Assembly (NCBI RefSeq): GCF_001027285.1 | Contig: NZ_CP011509.1 | Location: 6,782,501-6,846,500, forward strand | Source: Archangium gephyra | GTDB taxonomy: Bacteria > Myxococcota > Myxococcia > Myxococcales > Myxococcaceae | Direction of reading: 5' to 3' | DNA length: 64,000 bases | Part shown: in pieces, positions 28,372 through 39,485 of the stretch | Numbering within the stretch: position 1 is the first letter of the stretch | Layout of the letters: each line of letters begins with the position of its first letter | The notes under the pieces: model-generated | Database searches by the model: none | The model's input: the letters and a program-made list of their open reading frames with translations, nothing else | What the model was told of the DNA's origin: nothing | Made by a program: the position numbers and the translations under genes

Positions 28372-31300
28372 CACGGTGACGGTGCGGGCGGCGGACTCGG
28401 TGACATGGCCCGCCGCGTCGTAGGCCTTCGTGGTGAGCGTGACGGTGCTACCAGTGGTCACGGTGCTCGTGTCCCAGCTCACCACGTAGGGCGCGGTGGT
28501 GGCCGTGCCGAGCAGCGTCGTGCCCGCGTAGAACTCGACCCGGTCCACGCCCAGGTTGTCGCTGGCGGTGGCGCTGACGGCGACGGTGCCCCGGACCGAG
28601 GCGCTCTGTGCCGGGGTGCTGAGCGCTGTCGTGGGCGCCGTGTTGTCGACGCTCACCTCGATTCCAGAGGAGGTGCGGACGTTGCCGATGCTGTCGAACG
28701 CCTTCACCGTGAGCGTGTGGGCTCCCTCCGTCACGCCTGACGTGTTCCAGCTCAGTGTGTACGGCGCGGCGGTGTCGGTGCCGAGCAGTGTCGCGCCGTC
28801 GTGGAACTCGACCTTCGTCACCCCGAGGGTGTCGCTGGCGGTGGCCTCGAGCAGGACGGAGCCCCGGAGGAACGTCCCCGGCGCGGGGGCGGTGAGCGCC
28901 GTGTCTGGCGCGGTGTTGTCGGTGTTCACCACGACCCCGGTGGAGGTCCGGACATTGCCAGCGTTGTCGTAGGCCCTGGAGGTGAGCGTGTGGGCCCCGT
29001 CCGCCACGGTGGCGCTGTTCCAGCTCACGGAGTAGGGCGAGCTGGTGTCGGTGCCGATCAGCGCGCCATCGGCGTAGAGCTCGACCTTCGCCACCCCGTA
29101 GGTGTCGCTGGCGGTGGCGCTGACCTGCACGGTCCCTCCGATCAAGGCGTTCTGCGCCGGAGCACCGAGGGCCGTCGTGGGCGCGGTGTTGTCGATGGTC
29201 ACCGCCACGTTGGTGGAGGTGATGTTGCCCGCGCCGTCAGAGGCCCTCACCATGAGGTTGTAGCTACCGCTCCCCACGCTCGTGGTGTCCCAGCTCATCG
29301 TGTAGGGCGCGGTGGAGCTCGTGCCGATCTGGATCCAGTTCGCGTGGAACTCGACCCGGGAGACCGCCTGGTTGTCGCTGACGGCGGCCTCGAGCATGGC
29401 CGTGCCCCGCAGGTACATCCCGGACGTGGGAGCGATGAACGCCGCGCTCGGCGGGGTGTTGTCGGTGGTCACCACGATGGCCGTGGAGGTGTTGGAGAGA
29501 TCCCCAAGGTCATACGCCCTGGCGGTGAGCGTGTGGACTCCGTCCGCCACGGAGGCGCTGTTCCAGCTCACGGAGTAGGGCGAGCTGGTGTCGGTGCTGA
29601 TCAGCGTGCCATCGGCGTAGAACTCGGCCCGCGCCACGCCCTGGGCGTCGGTGGCCGCCGCGGAGAGCGAGACCGAGCCCTTCACCTGCGTGGTGTTGGG
29701 GCTGAGGGAGAGCTTCACCGCCGGGCCCGAGTCCACCGTGAAGGCCACGTCGTCATGATCGTCCAGGGGTCCGGCGCTGCACGCCGAGCCGTTGCCGCTC
29801 CCCACCCGGTACTGGGCTCGCACCGCCTGGAGCTCTCCCGAGGGCAGCACGTACTCCGTCGAGAGCACCTGGGTCCCCGCCGTGGCCAGCTGGAGCGTGG
29901 TCAGGTACGTCCAGGAGGGAGTGTTGGCATCGCTCGCGAAGAACAGATCCAGCGCCTCCGTGGCGGGGTCGACCGCGCTGACGTGGACCTGCACCCGGGC
30001 GAGCTGGCCCTGCGTGAAGCGCCCGCCCTGGACGCTCGACAGCTGGATGCGGTCGATCTTCGGCGTCTCGAGCGAGTCCGTTCCGTCCGCGCAGCTCATG
30101 CGGAGCGTATTGGGACCCCCGATGAACTCACCGGAGGACCGGCCCCGCAGATAGCCCGTGGTGTCGCAGAGGTTGCCCGGCGTGGAGCATGCCGGGACGC
30201 GGAGGGAATAGTCATAGCCGGCGGCGCCAGGCTGGTTCGTGCTCACCGTGACCTGGGAGCTCGAGGTCTGGTTGCCCGCCACGTCCTGGGCCCTGGCCAC
30301 CAGCGTGCGGGTCCCGTTGCGCCACAGGCCGCTGTCCCAGTCCACCGCGTACGGGGCCGTCGTGTCGCTCGCGAGCAACACCCCGTCCACGAGGAAGTCC
30401 ACCCGGGCGATCCCCTCGTTGTCCTGGGCGTTCGCCTGGAGGGAGACCACACCCGCCACGGTCGCCCCACTGGCGGGTGAAGTGAGGGTCACGAACGGAG
30501 CCACGTTGTCGAACGTCACGCTCACTCCCGGAGCGGTGGTGACGTTGCCGTGGATGTCCAGGGCACGCACGCTCAGGGAGTGGCCGCCGTTCGCCACCGA
30601 GTGGGTGGACCAGGAGTAGTCGTAGGGCGGGGAGGTCAAGGTCGCGAGCAGTGTGCCATCCAGCCTGAACTCGACCCTGGCCACGCCGGAGGCATCGGTG
30701 GCTTCCGCGGAGAGCGTCACGGTCCCACCGATTCGCGCTCCACTGCTGGGGGCGGTGAGCGAGACGGATGGAGGTGTGCTCTCGGGCGGGATGGCCACCA
30801 CCTCCACCGGTGCCGAGCTGGCCACGTTGCCGCCCGCGTCGTAGGCCCGGGCGGTCAGGACGCGGGTGCTGACCTCGGTGGCCCTCGCATTCCAGAGGTA
30901 ACCGAAGGGCGGGGTGGTGTCGGAGCCGATCAGCACGGAGCCGTCGTAGAACTCGACCCGGGTGACGCCCCGATCGTCCGAGGCGTTCGCGAGGAGCTCC
31001 GTCCACTGGCCCACCCTGGCACCCGGGACCGGAGAGGTCAGGGCCACCACCGGCACCACCAGGTCATTGTTCGCCGTCACCGTCACGGGCGGCGACGTCA
31101 CCGCGTTTCCGGCCAGGTCTCGCGCCTGGGCCGTCAGCGTGCGGCTGCCATTGGGGCCATTGCGGCTGTTCCAGCTCACGCTGTACGGGGGCTGGGTCGC
31201 GGTGCCGATCAGGGTCTCCCCGTCGAAGAAGTCCACGGCCACCACGCCGAGGTTGTCGCTCGCCGGGACCGTCAGCGTGACGGCTCCGGTCACCGTGACA

Positions 31301-34300
31301 CCCGGAGCGGGGGAGGTGAGCACGACGCCCTCCGGGGGAACGGTGTCCGGCTCGCCCGGGCCGATGGCGAAGACGAGGTCATCGCGATCGGTGCTCGTGC
31401 CCGCCAGGCAGGGCCCGGTGGCCGTGGTGTTGCGGAAGACCGCGCGAATGGCCTGCGGGCCGCTGGCGGGCAGGACGTAGTCGGCCGAGAGCCGCTGCAG
31501 TCCCGTGGCCGTGGGCTTGATGGAGGTGAGGTACGTCCACGCGGGCGACGCGGTCGCGTTCGCCGTGTAATACAGGTCCAGGGTGTAGCCCGTGGGCATG
31601 GAGCGGACCCAGACGTCGGTCTCGATCCGCACCCGCTTGCCGGCGGCCAGGGGCGTCCCATCCTCCCGGACGACCCGGATCCGCTCGAGGGTCTCGTCGT
31701 ACGGGTAGTACCCGCTCGTTCCGTCGAGGCAGCCGTCCAACGTGTTGGGCGTGTTCAGCTCGGGGCGCAGCTGCGCCCGTCCCCGCACCAGCGTCCGGGT
31801 GTCACAGAGCGCCTCCACGGTCTCACACCGGGGCACCTTCAAGACGGAATCGAACCGCGCGCTGCCTGGGTTGCTCACCTCCACGGTGATGGGCGCGCTC
31901 GTCGTGGAGTAGCCCACCAGGTCGCGGGCCCGGGAGGTCAGCGTGTGGCTGCCGTTGAGCACCTCCGCCGAGTTCCAGGAGACCGCGTACGGAGCCGTCG
32001 TGTCGGTCCCGATGAGGTCTCCATCCACGTAGAACGCCACCTCGGCGAGCCCCTGGTTGTCGCTCGCGGCCGCCTCGAAGGAGACGACGCCGCTCACGGC
32101 CGCCCCGGGGGTGGGCGCGGTGATCGCGGTCTCCGGAGGGAGGTAGTCGTTGTCCACGAGCACGTTCACCGTGCGCTCCGTGATGTTGCCGGCCGCGTCG
32201 TAGGCCCTCATGCGGACGACGTGCGGCCCGTTGGAGAAGAGCCGGGTGTCCCAGCCCGTCTGGATGTCACGGGGGGGGAAGTAGTAGCCGGAGAAGGAGT
32301 TGATGAGGCGGTCATCCACGATGACGGAGGCGGACGTCACGGCCCGGTTGTCGTTGACGACGCCCGAGACCTGGATCGTCTGGCGCACGGTCGCGCCTTC
32401 CACGGGCGTGCTGATGCTCACCGTGGGAGGCACGAGGTCGTTGTCGAGCTGGACGTTGACCGGGGCCGAGGTGGTGACGTTGCCGGCGAGGTCATAGGCC
32501 CGGGCGGTGAGGGTGTAGGAGCCGTTGGGCAACGTCCGGGTTTCCCAGGCAATCCGATAGGGAGTCGTGGGGGAGTGGCCGCTGGTGGCGACCCGCGAGG
32601 TGCCGGCGTACAGCTCCACGCGGTGCACGCCGAAGTTGTCGCTCGCATCCACGGTGACGTCGACGATCTTCGTGAGCGTGGCGCCCCCCGCAGGAGTCTT
32701 GATGATCACGGCCGGGGGCATGGAGTCCGGCTCCGTCCCCACGGCGAGGACGAGGTCGTCCTGATCGGCGAGCGGGTCCGAGGTGCAAGCGGACGCGGTG
32801 CCGCTGCCCGAGCGGTACACGCCCCGGAGGACGTTCCGCCCGCTCGCCGGGAGCAGGAACCGGCTCGAGTGCGTCCAGGTTCCGGCGCCCTGGTAGGGCA
32901 GCTTCAAGGAGCCCACGAGGGTCCAGGTGGGGTTGCTCGCGTCGGGCGCGACGTAGAGGTCCAGCACCTCGTTCGCGGCGTTGGTGCTCGCGCGGACCGT
33001 GGCCTGGACCGTCACCTCCTTGCCCGCGGCGAACGGAGTGCCGTCGCTCCGGGAGACGACGAGCCGCTCCAGCGAGGGGCTGGCGCCATACGTGCCCTCC
33101 GTCCCATCCGCGCACGAGCCGCCCACGGTGTTGGGCGCGTGGAGCTCGGGGCCGAGGTTCGCCCGTCCCTCCAGGAGCCACACCGAGTCACACCGGCTGC
33201 CCGGGGAGGCACAGGAGGGCGCACCCAGGGTGGCATCGAACGCCGCGTTCCCGGTGTTCTCGAGCGTCACGTCCACGGGAGCGCTCACCGCCTCGTTGCA
33301 GTTCGTGTCGTAGGCCCTCGCGGTGAGCACGGCCGGGCCGTTGCCGGCGAGGGCGCTGTTCCACACTAGCTCATAGGGCGCCGTGGCATCCCAGCCCAGC
33401 GAGCGCTCGCCGAGGAAGAACTCGACCCGCGTGACGCGCTCGTCGTCCGTCGCCGTGGCCGTCAGGGTCACCGCGCCACTCAAGGTCGAGCCGGTGGAGG
33501 GCGAGGTGAGGACGACGAGCGACGGACTTGGACCATTGCCGGTGCACCGGCTCGCGTACAGGAGCAGGTTCGGAGACTGGGCGGGGAGGGCGCTGAGCTT
33601 GCCGGGGGTGGCGCTGCCCGTGAGCTCGGCGGAGACCTGATCGGGGGTGGCCAGGGGGTGGCTCTCCAGGAAGAGCGCCGCCACGCCCGCCACGTGCGCG
33701 CTCGCCATCGAGGTGCCGCTGAGCGACGCCGTGTGGGTGTCGCCGGAGAACCAGGCCGCGGTGATGCCCTCGCCCGGAGCGAAGAGGTCCACGCAGGACC
33801 CGTGATTGGAGAAGGAGGCCCAGGCGTCGGTGCGGTTGGACGCCGCGACCGTCATGGCGGTGGGAAGCCGGGCGGGAGAGGTGGCACACGCGTCCTTCGC
33901 GCCGTTGCCCGCGGCGACCGCATAGAAGACGCCCGCGTTGATGGAAGCGGCGACCGCGTCATCCACCGCCTGCATCGGCTCGCCCGCGAGGCTCAGGGTG
34001 GCCACCGCCGGCTTCACATGGTTCGCGGTGACCCAGTCGATACCGGCGATCACCTGGGACCAGGTGAACGAGGGGCTGCAACCCACCACGCGCACGGCGT
34101 GCAGGGTGACGCCCTTGGCCACGCCCGAGACCGTGCCGCCGAGCGTGCTCGCCACGTGCGTGCCGTGGCCATTGCAGTCATTGGAGCCGTTGCCGTCCTC
34201 GATGGCGGAGAAGCCGGGCAGCGCGCGCCCCCCGAACTCGGCGTGGGTGAAGCGGATGCCCGAGTCGATGACGTAGGCGTGAACTCCGCCGCCGATGCTG

Positions 34301-34755
34301 TGGTAGCGAAACAGCTGGTCCAACGGCGGCGCCCGCTGATCAATGCGATCGAGCCCCCACGGAGCGTTGTCCTGCGTGCTCGCGAGCGAGGCCTCGCCAT
34401 CCTCCTCCACGTAGCGCACACGCGGGTCATTGCTCAGCCGCAGCGCGGCCTCCTCGCTCATCGTCGCGGAGAAGCCGTGGAGGGCCCGCGAGTACACGTG
34501 CGCCACCGTGGCCCCGTGGAGCGCGGAGAGCTGGCTCGCGAGCGCCGCCACCGGTGCCTCGGCCAGGGCCTTCTCCTCGAGGATGACGATGTACCGGCCC
34601 GGCACGGCCTTCCCGGTCTTGAGCAGCCGGCTTCCCTCGACGAAGGACTTCACCGTGCGCTGAGGTGCTTCGGCTTCGGGGAGGCGCTCGGTGGCCGGGC
34701 GCTCACAGGACGCGAGCACGAGTCCCGCCACGAGCAGTGTCACCAGGGTCCGCAT
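28084..34755 (-). CDS. Giant lipoprotein with I9 propeptide, S8 subtilase and 14 Ig-like domains
   Basis: A 2223-residue exported protein, largest of the family. Lipobox at Cys17, I9-like propeptide (about 50-120), subtilisin domain (about 130-405) with Asp164, His197 and Ser349, and the normal oxyanion Asn284 (AAGN). It therefore looks fully catalytic, unlike the paralogue starting at 13475. Then 14 Ig-like domains and three unnamed cysteine modules follow, encoded near 32735-33250, 31360-31865 and 29730-30225. GGGGGGAGACC precedes the ATG. The protease could process neighbouring surface proteins or prey proteins while held on the Ig stalk (inference). Confidence 0.92.
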   Translation of the reverse strand: MRTLVTLLVAGLVLASCERPATERLPEAEAPQRTVKSFVEGSRLLKTGKAVPGRYIVILEEKALAEAPVAALASQLSALHGATVAHVYSRALHGFSATMSEEAALRLSNDPRVRYVEEDGEASLASTQDNAPWGLDRIDQRAPPLDQLFRYHSIGGGVHAYVIDSGIRFTHAEFGGRALPGFSAIEDGNGSNDCNGHGTHVASTLGGTVSGVAKGVTLHAVRVVGCSPSFTWSQVIAGIDWVTANHVKPAVATLSLAGEPMQAVDDAVAASINAGVFYAVAAGNGAKDACATSPARLPTAMTVAASNRTDAWASFSNHGSCVDLFAPGEGITAAWFSGDTHTASLSGTSMASAHVAGVAALFLESHPLATPDQVSAELTGSATPGKLSALPAQSPNLLLYASRCTGNGPSPSLVVLTSPSTGSTLSGAVTLTATATDDERVTRVEFFLGERSLGWDATAPYELVWNSALAGNGPAVLTARAYDTNCNEAVSAPVDVTLENTGNAAFDATLGAPSCASPGSRCDSVWLLEGRANLGPELHAPNTVGGSCADGTEGTYGASPSLERLVVSRSDGTPFAAGKEVTVQATVRASTNAANEVLDLYVAPDASNPTWTLVGSLKLPYQGAGTWTHSSRFLLPASGRNVLRGVYRSGSGTASACTSDPLADQDDLVLAVGTEPDSMPPAVIIKTPAGGATLTKIVDVTVDASDNFGVHRVELYAGTSRVATSGHSPTTPYRIAWETRTLPNGSYTLTARAYDLAGNVTTSAPVNVQLDNDLVPPTVSISTPVEGATVRQTIQVSGVVNDNRAVTSASVIVDDRLINSFSGYYFPPRDIQTGWDTRLFSNGPHVVRMRAYDAAGNITERTVNVLVDNDYLPPETAITAPTPGAAVSGVVSFEAAASDNQGLAEVAFYVDGDLIGTDTTAPYAVSWNSAEVLNGSHTLTSRARDLVGYSTTSAPITVEVSNPGSARFDSVLKVPRCETVEALCDTRTLVRGRAQLRPELNTPNTLDGCLDGTSGYYPYDETLERIRVVREDGTPLAAGKRVRIETDVWVRSMPTGYTLDLYYTANATASPAWTYLTSIKPTATGLQRLSADYVLPASGPQAIRAVFRNTTATGPCLAGTSTDRDDLVFAIGPGEPDTVPPEGVVLTSPAPGVTVTGAVTLTVPASDNLGVVAVDFFDGETLIGTATQPPYSVSWNSRNGPNGSRTLTAQARDLAGNAVTSPPVTVTANNDLVVPVVALTSPVPGARVGQWTELLANASDDRGVTRVEFYDGSVLIGSDTTPPFGYLWNARATEVSTRVLTARAYDAGGNVASSAPVEVVAIPPESTPPSVSLTAPSSGARIGGTVTLSAEATDASGVARVEFRLDGTLLATLTSPPYDYSWSTHSVANGGHSLSVRALDIHGNVTTAPGVSVTFDNVAPFVTLTSPASGATVAGVVSLQANAQDNEGIARVDFLVDGVLLASDTTAPYAVDWDSGLWRNGTRTLVARAQDVAGNQTSSSQVTVSTNQPGAAGYDYSLRVPACSTPGNLCDTTGYLRGRSSGEFIGGPNTLRMSCADGTDSLETPKIDRIQLSSVQGGRFTQGQLARVQVHVSAVDPATEALDLFFASDANTPSWTYLTTLQLATAGTQVLSTEYVLPSGELQAVRAQYRVGSGNGSACSAGPLDDHDDVAFTVDSGPAVKLSLSPNTTQVKGSVSLSAAATDAQGVARAEFYADGTLISTDTSSPYSVSWNSASVADGVHTLTARAYDLGDLSNTSTAIVVTTDNTPPSAAFIAPTSGMYLRGTAMLEAAVSDNQAVSRVEFHANWIQIGTSSTAPYTMSWDTTSVGSGSYNLMVRASDGAGNITSTNVAVTIDNTAPTTALGAPAQNALIGGTVQVSATASDTYGVAKVELYADGALIGTDTSSPYSVSWNSATVADGAHTLTSRAYDNAGNVRTSTGVVVNTDNTAPDTALTAPAPGTFLRGSVLLEATASDTLGVTKVEFHDGATLLGTDTAAPYTLSWNTSGVTEGAHTLTVKAFDSIGNVRTSSGIEVSVDNTAPTTALSTPAQSASVRGTVAVSATASDNLGVDRVEFYAGTTLLGTATTAPYVVSWDTSTVTTGSTVTLTTKAYDAAGHVTESAARTVTVDNIAPTVAITSPANGASFSGLTFSTTIQASASDNRGVTQVVFYDGGSVIGTDTTAPYSVSWNLLGAPKGTHTLTARAHDAAGNVTTSAPISVKLN

Positions 34756-35087
34756 GGTCTCCCCCCTCGGGGAACGAAGTCCGTTTCCCGATGAATTGAA
34801 GAAATCCCGGGAAGTTGGATCACTTCCCGTGCGGAAAATGGCGGGGGAAGCCGGAGGGCGTGCTACGCGCCGACCCTGACCTTCCAGAATGTGCCCGAGT
34901 GCCGAGTGCTTGCCTGGACGCTCTCCGTACTCCGCATGGGCAGGTCATTCCCGGCGGATGGAGGAGGGGACGAAGGCCCTCGCGGGGGAGGGGAGCGGAC
35001 GGTGGTCCCTCCTCGCTGACGGTCACCCTGTTGCTCCTACAGCAGTGGGCCTCACTATTGGAGTGACCCCTCACCAGGAGTGTCTCC
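34756..35087. other. 332-bp divergent intergenic region
   Basis: Separates the minus-strand protease lipoprotein and the plus-strand small lipoprotein. It contains the conserved leader repeat (34784-34813) near the left edge. The rest is GC-rich with no convincing coding region, RNA gene or clear promoter that I can point to. Confidence 0.6.
34784..34813. promoter_or_regulatory. Conserved leader inverted repeat, copy 4
   Basis: TTTCCCG and CGGGAA flank an ATGAATTGAAGAAATCC-type centre, 29-58 bp upstream of the ATG at 34755. The first 35 bp of leader before the ATG closely match those of the gene starting at 22157. Confidence 0.55.
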
Positions 35088-35432
35088 ATGAAAAAGCTCC
35101 CTGCCCTGATTGCAACCGGTGTGCTCAGTCTATGGGGATGCGCCAGTATTTCAGGCAATCGCCCAGGCGACGTGTTGCCCCTGGAAGACCTCCTGGATGA
35201 AACGGAGGTGGCCCGTAGGGATCGCGTGGGCGCACCCACTGTCTACAATGGCGAGGCCACGGGAGGAGCGGGCTACACGGTGACGACGGATGACGGTCGG
35301 ATCTGGGCGCCCGAGGTGGCTCCGGGCAACACCGTGACGAGGACCCAGTCGGATATCTCGCGCAGCCTCGAGGAGCAGGACGTCCAGTCCGAGATCATCG
35401 ACGAAGGCCCGACCCGCGAGGCGTCGCAATAG
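35088..35432 (+). CDS. Small lipoprotein of unknown function
   Basis: A 114-residue predicted lipoprotein: MKKLPALIATGVLSLWGC, with Cys18 as the lipid site although Trp at -2 is unusual. The mature part is hydrophilic and acidic with a central TVYNGEATGGAGYTVTTDDG stretch. No family recognised. GGAGTG lies upstream of the ATG. It stands alone, divergent from the protease lipoprotein and convergent with the MshEN gene. Confidence 0.65.
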   Translation: MKKLPALIATGVLSLWGCASISGNRPGDVLPLEDLLDETEVARRDRVGAPTVYNGEATGGAGYTVTTDDGRIWAPEVAPGNTVTRTQSDISRSLEEQDVQSEIIDEGPTREASQ

Positions 35433-35452
35433 ACGACGACCCGCCATGCCGC

Positions 35453-36487
35453 TCAGCCCGCCTTGCGCCACTCCACGGGGCGGGCGAGCACCTGCTCGCG
35501 GACCGCCTGGCTCAAGAGGTCCGCGCGCAGGGGACCGGACAGGAAGCCCCGAGCGCCCAGGGCCCACGCCTGGGCCTCCTCGCGCGCCCGGCCCGCCAGC
35601 AGCAGCCGCGCCTGGAGGCCCCGCCGCGTCACGCTCTCCACCGACTGCACCGGTGCGAGGACCACGGTGTGCGGGCTCGCGGCCCGGACGTCCTGCGTGC
35701 GCGCCACCCGGGCTCGAAGCCCCGCGTCCTCCAGCAGCTTCAACAGCCCCTCGGTGGCCTGGACTCCCCAGCCGTACACCCAGACCTCCGGCTCGCGCTC
35801 CACCGCCGGCTTCGCCGCCACCACCCGTGGCAGCTCCCGCTCGGTGAGGCGCGCGTGGGCCGGGAGCTCCTCCGTCAGCGGTACCAGCACGGGCAGGCCG
35901 CTCCCGCTCCGCACGGTGGTGGACGCCGTGGCGGCGTCCTGCACGAGCCCCATCATCAGGCACTCGGCGCGATTGGTGACCAGGGGCAGGTGCTCATCCG
36001 CCTCGGGGAGGGGAATGGGCTCCACGGGGCGGCGAGCGTCGAGCAGGTGAGGGTGGTAGAGCCGATCGATGGCGCGGGAGATGGCGGCATCGGTGGCCAG
36101 CAGCGTCACCACCCGCACCTTGCCGCTCACGTGCGCCACCTCGTCCAGGGCGGGAGGATCCGCCGGGGCGGTGGTGGCCACCACCAGCACCGAGTCGCGA
36201 GGCCCCTCCAGCCGCAGCGGGACGACCCGGCACTCCTCCGCCACGCGGGCCGGAAGCACGTCCGCGAGCCGGGGATCCAACACCTCGGCGTCCAGGTCCA
36301 CCGTGGGAAGGAGGAGCTGCCGGGCCAGCGTCTCGAGCACCTGCTGCGCGGTGCAGAAGCCCATGTCCACCACCACCTGCCCGAGCGGCACGCCCCACTT
36401 GTTGTGGAAGCCCAGCGCCGCACGCAGCTGCAGCTCGTCCACGAGCCCGTCATCCCGAAGCAGCTCTCCCAGCCTTCTCTTCGCCAT
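35453..36487 (-). CDS. MshEN (GspE N-terminal) domain protein with receiver-like C-terminus
   Basis: A 344-residue cytoplasmic protein. Residues about 1-150 match the type II secretion/type IV pilus ATPase N-terminal domain (MshEN), known in some proteins to bind cyclic di-GMP: LGELLRDDGLVDELQLRAAL, then LARQLLLPTVDLD. There is no Walker A ATPase part. A variable linker (about 150-225) joins a C-terminal alpha/beta domain (225-340) that looks like a degenerate receiver (VWVYGWG, VVLAPVQS, GARGFLSGPL) without the phosphorylated Asp context. Such stand-alone forms are common in myxobacteria. A c-di-GMP-responsive adaptor role is inferred. Confidence 0.72.
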   Translation of the reverse strand: MAKRRLGELLRDDGLVDELQLRAALGFHNKWGVPLGQVVVDMGFCTAQQVLETLARQLLLPTVDLDAEVLDPRLADVLPARVAEECRVVPLRLEGPRDSVLVVATTAPADPPALDEVAHVSGKVRVVTLLATDAAISRAIDRLYHPHLLDARRPVEPIPLPEADEHLPLVTNRAECLMMGLVQDAATASTTVRSGSGLPVLVPLTEELPAHARLTERELPRVVAAKPAVEREPEVWVYGWGVQATEGLLKLLEDAGLRARVARTQDVRAASPHTVVLAPVQSVESVTRRGLQARLLLAGRAREEAQAWALGARGFLSGPLRADLLSQAVREQVLARPVEWRKAG

Positions 36488-36592
36488 GCCGGGGAGCCTT
36501 TGCGTCCGGCGTGCCAGACTCGGAAGGCGTCCGGGCCGCCGGGAAGCGCCCGGCTTTCAAGGGGTTGGCGAGTCCGGAGGCGGGCTCGGCCT

Positions 36593-36628
36593 GGTGACGG
36601 TACCCATCACCTGGTGACAGCCGTCACC
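36593..36628. terminator. Two tandem GGTGA...TCACC hairpins
   Basis: 36593-36611 pairs GGTGA with TCACC, and 36613-36628 pairs GGTGAC with GTCACC over a 4-base loop. They lie just downstream of the minus-strand monooxygenase gene and about 105 bp before the MshEN gene start. They could be a terminator for the first or an operator for the second. Confidence 0.35.
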
Positions 36629-36651
36629 ACCCGGGAAGGTCGTCCCCCGAG

Positions 36652-38121
36652 CTACGCCGCGGCAGGCGGCCCGAACCATCGGGTGAGCGCGTCCGTGAGC
36701 CCGAGCTGGCTTCGGTCTCCCACCCAGGCCACATGGCCGTCGGGCCGGATCAACACGGCGGCGGGCGCGGTGACCGCCCCGAGGACAGGAAGTTCCCAGG
36801 GGCCACCGTATCGAGCGTCGACGAGGCTCACCCGATCTGCCCAGGGAGCGAGCTCGAAGCCGCCGGGCTCACCGAGGTTGAGCAGGATGGGCCGGGCCTC
36901 GTGCAGCAGCGTGAAGACGCGCCGGGGGCCGTTCGCGGTGACGAGGTCGAGATCCGGCATGCGGCGTCCGAGCAGCGGGTGTCCCTCGCCGAGGTCGTAG
37001 CGGATATCCAGGCCCGACATCATTCCGGCGATTCGCTTGCGGGGTTCGTCCATCCCGAGCAGCTCGGCGAGGGTTTCTCGCAACGCCTCGACGCGGTCGT
37101 CTGAGCGAAGCAGCGCGATGGACGCCATCGTGTTGCGCAGCACGCGTGCCGCGACCGGGTGGCGCTCGAGCTGGTACGAATCGAGGAGACTGTCGGGCGA
37201 GGTTCGCTTGACCACCTGGGCCAGCTTCCACCCCAGGTTCACCGCGTCCTGCACGCCGAGGTTGAGGCCCTGCCCGCCCACGGGGAAGTGAACGTGTGCG
37301 GAATCGCCGGCCAGCAGAACGCGCCGGTCTCGGTAGGCCGCGGCCTGCCGGGTCAGGTCGGTGAACCGGGAGATCCAGTGGGGGCTGTGGATCCCGTAGT
37401 CGGTCCCGTAGACGGCGACGAGCGCGTCGCTGAGCTCGCGGAGCGTCGGTTCGCCGCGGGGGCCGATCTGCCGCTCGGTCACCATCACCCCCACCAGACC
37501 CTCCGCCAACCTGGCGAAGGCATGGACGCCGATGGCATCGCGGCGCATCCCCCATTTCGGCTCCTCGGTCATCTGGACCTCGGCGATCAGACAGCTCACG
37601 GTCGGATCCCACCCGGCGAACTCGATGCCGGCTGCTTTCCGGATCACGCTGCGTCCGCCGTCGCATCCGACGAGATATCCGGCCCGGAGCGACGGACCGT
37701 CAGACAGCGTGATGTCGACGCCGCTGCCGTCCTGTGCGAACCCGGTCACTTCCCGTCCGCGGTAGCTGCGCACGCCCAGCTCGTTGACCCAGCCGGCCAG
37801 GATGCGCTCGAACTCCTTCTGCCCGAGGCCGAGCCCGTAGGGATGCCGGGTGGGAAAGTCGCTGATGCTCAGCGGGATCCACGCGAACCCCGCGACCTGC
37901 GCCACCTGCCCCTGCGAGAGGAACCGATCCACGACTCCACGCTGATCGAGAACCTCGAGGGTGCGTGCGTGCAGGCCGCGGGAGCGCGCGCCGTCGAGGT
38001 CCTGGGTCTCGCGCCGCTCGATGATCGCGACGTCGACCTTCGCCAACGCGAGCTCGGCCGCCAACATCATCCCCGTCGGTCCGCCTCCGACGATCACCAC
38101 TGCATGCTGGGTCCTGGTCAT
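36652..38121 (-). CDS. FAD-dependent aromatic monooxygenase, rifampicin-monooxygenase-like
   Basis: A 489-residue group A flavin monooxygenase (PheA/TfdB/PgaE type). The FAD/NADPH motifs are present: VVIVGGGPTGMMLAAEL at the N-terminus, the DG-type GCDGGRSVIRKAAG near 160, and GDSAHVHFPVGGQGLNLGVQ near 285. The C-terminal 100 residues form a thioredoxin-like domain without catalytic cysteines. Its pattern (SRGLHARTLEVLDQRG, IHSPHWISRF, RYDLGEGHPLLGRRM, RPDGHVAWVG) is close to Rox enzymes that hydroxylate rifampicin, but relatives act on other aromatics. ATG at 38121 is preferred to one at 38160, although neither has a strong ribosome site. Confidence 0.85.
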   Translation of the reverse strand: MTRTQHAVVIVGGGPTGMMLAAELALAKVDVAIIERRETQDLDGARSRGLHARTLEVLDQRGVVDRFLSQGQVAQVAGFAWIPLSISDFPTRHPYGLGLGQKEFERILAGWVNELGVRSYRGREVTGFAQDGSGVDITLSDGPSLRAGYLVGCDGGRSVIRKAAGIEFAGWDPTVSCLIAEVQMTEEPKWGMRRDAIGVHAFARLAEGLVGVMVTERQIGPRGEPTLRELSDALVAVYGTDYGIHSPHWISRFTDLTRQAAAYRDRRVLLAGDSAHVHFPVGGQGLNLGVQDAVNLGWKLAQVVKRTSPDSLLDSYQLERHPVAARVLRNTMASIALLRSDDRVEALRETLAELLGMDEPRKRIAGMMSGLDIRYDLGEGHPLLGRRMPDLDLVTANGPRRVFTLLHEARPILLNLGEPGGFELAPWADRVSLVDARYGGPWELPVLGAVTAPAAVLIRPDGHVAWVGDRSQLGLTDALTRWFGPPAAA

Positions 38122-38198
38122 GGCCGCGCGGTCTACGCCGGCCCGCTCTTCGACCGGCATCCGTCATGGGCTCGATTGTTTCCGCGCCGCGAACCTGC

Positions 38199-38212
38199 TT
38201 GTATGCAGGCAA
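38199..38212. promoter_or_regulatory. Palindrome in the monooxygenase promoter
   Basis: TTGTATGCAGGCAA is a 14-bp imperfect palindrome around TGCA, 78 bp upstream of the monooxygenase start. It has the TTG-N-TGCA-N-CAA form often seen for MarR-type operators. No MarR gene is next to it, so a regulator would act from elsewhere. Confidence 0.4.
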
Positions 38213-38375
38213 CTCGGAGCGCTGGGTGAGTCCGCTCCCGCCCGAGTCGCTCCAGCCACCGCGAAAGCCGCGACACCGATTCCCGCGACGACGCGGCGAG
38301 CACCTTCCTGGCGCAGCGCCATGGAGATGTGCGCCATTTGACTTCGAGTGAAATATCCCGTTGAAATATTTCGAC

Positions 38376-39485
38376 ATGAGTCAAAACAGCTTCGAGCTTC
38401 CCGCTCCCATACTCCGGCCGTTCGCCGCCCTCGCCCTGACGCTCGTGCTGGCGTCGGGGGGCGCGCTCGCCCAGGAGCAGGAGGCCCCAACCCCCCCCGC
38501 GCCAGAGGCTGCCCCCCCTCCACCCGAGGTCCCGGTCGCCGAGCCGGCGCCGGACCTGACGCCGCCCGAGCCGCCGGCCCAAGCCGAGTCGAGCGCCTGG
38601 AGCGAGGAGTGGAAGAGCTCCGGTTTCGGCTTTCCTCTCACGACCCTGGGCACGGAGCGCTTCCAGGGCCGTTTCTACGAGGTGGGGGTGTTGGGTGGGC
38701 TGGGAGGCCCCCTGGCCGTCGCGGGGCTGGAGTCCGCGGTGGCCCTCAACGGCGTGCACATCTTCGAGAACCGCGGCTACGTGACGAAGTTCACCGTGGG
38801 GATGCTCACCGCGCTCGCCGTGGGACTGGCGGGCAACAAGGAGTACGTCGGCTCGGAGACCAGCCAGTACGGGGGCTACACCGTGCGCACGGACTACTAC
38901 CGCCTCCTCACCCCGGACGAGATCGCCGAGCGCAACGCGCTGCCCGGCAAGGCGATGGATGACGACTACGCGGTGGAGCTGTCCATCTACGCGCCCCGCA
39001 TGCCGACGGCGGGTCTGCTGGGGGCGGATCGCCGCAGCGCCTCGGGCTTCGAGCTGTACATCGGCGGTCCCTTCCTGCCCGAGGGACGGCTGCCCGTCGT
39101 CTTCCAGTGGGGCTTGTGCGCCTCCTACATCGGGGTGAAGGGCGCCACGTTCCAGGCGGGCCAGGGGCCCAACACCCGGGACGGCGCCAACGCGGAGGCG
39201 CCCCACGTGGAGGACTTCCACTACGCCAACGCGGGCCTGATGCTGCGCCTGACGGTGCCGGTGACGGCGTTCGTCGAGCTGCGGGCCCAGTGGGACCTCA
39301 ACGTGCTGCAAGCCTTTGGCACCCAGGAGAACCTGAGGCAGGAGGGCACCTACCACACGAGTCCCTTCCGGCTCGGCGCCGTCATCAACCTGTCCGATCG
39401 CCTCTACGGGAGCGTCACCGGTACGCTCAACGGACTGGGCCTCCATGGCCTGGGCGTCGGGGCCGAGGCGGGGTTCCGGCTATGA
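38376..39485 (+). CDS. Outer-membrane beta-barrel candidate with Pro-rich N-terminus
   Basis: A 369-residue exported protein. The ATG is chosen over an in-frame TTG at 38361. The signal peptide ends at about ALA (residue 33), followed by a Pro/Ala/Glu-rich linker (35-75). The remainder has alternating hydrophobic strands, many aromatic girdle residues and ends in FRL, as expected for a beta-barrel or outer-membrane-associated protein. No family recognised. It overlaps the next gene by ATGA, and both encode similar barrel-like proteins, so they probably form one outer-membrane unit. A GAAATATTTC palindrome at 38363-38372 lies right at the start. Confidence 0.65.
   Translation: MSQNSFELPAPILRPFAALALTLVLASGGALAQEQEAPTPPAPEAAPPPPEVPVAEPAPDLTPPEPPAQAESSAWSEEWKSSGFGFPLTTLGTERFQGRFYEVGVLGGLGGPLAVAGLESAVALNGVHIFENRGYVTKFTVGMLTALAVGLAGNKEYVGSETSQYGGYTVRTDYYRLLTPDEIAERNALPGKAMDDDYAVELSIYAPRMPTAGLLGADRRSASGFELYIGGPFLPEGRLPVVFQWGLCASYIGVKGATFQAGQGPNTRDGANAEAPHVEDFHYANAGLMLRLTVPVTAFVELRAQWDLNVLQAFGTQENLRQEGTYHTSPFRLGAVINLSDRLYGSVTGTLNGLGLHGLGVGAEAGFRL

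Noticed and set aside
38164-38350. Short minus-strand frame upstream of the barrel candidate, considered as a small exported protein
   Set aside because: No ribosome site, no homology pattern, and it overlaps the divergent promoter region.
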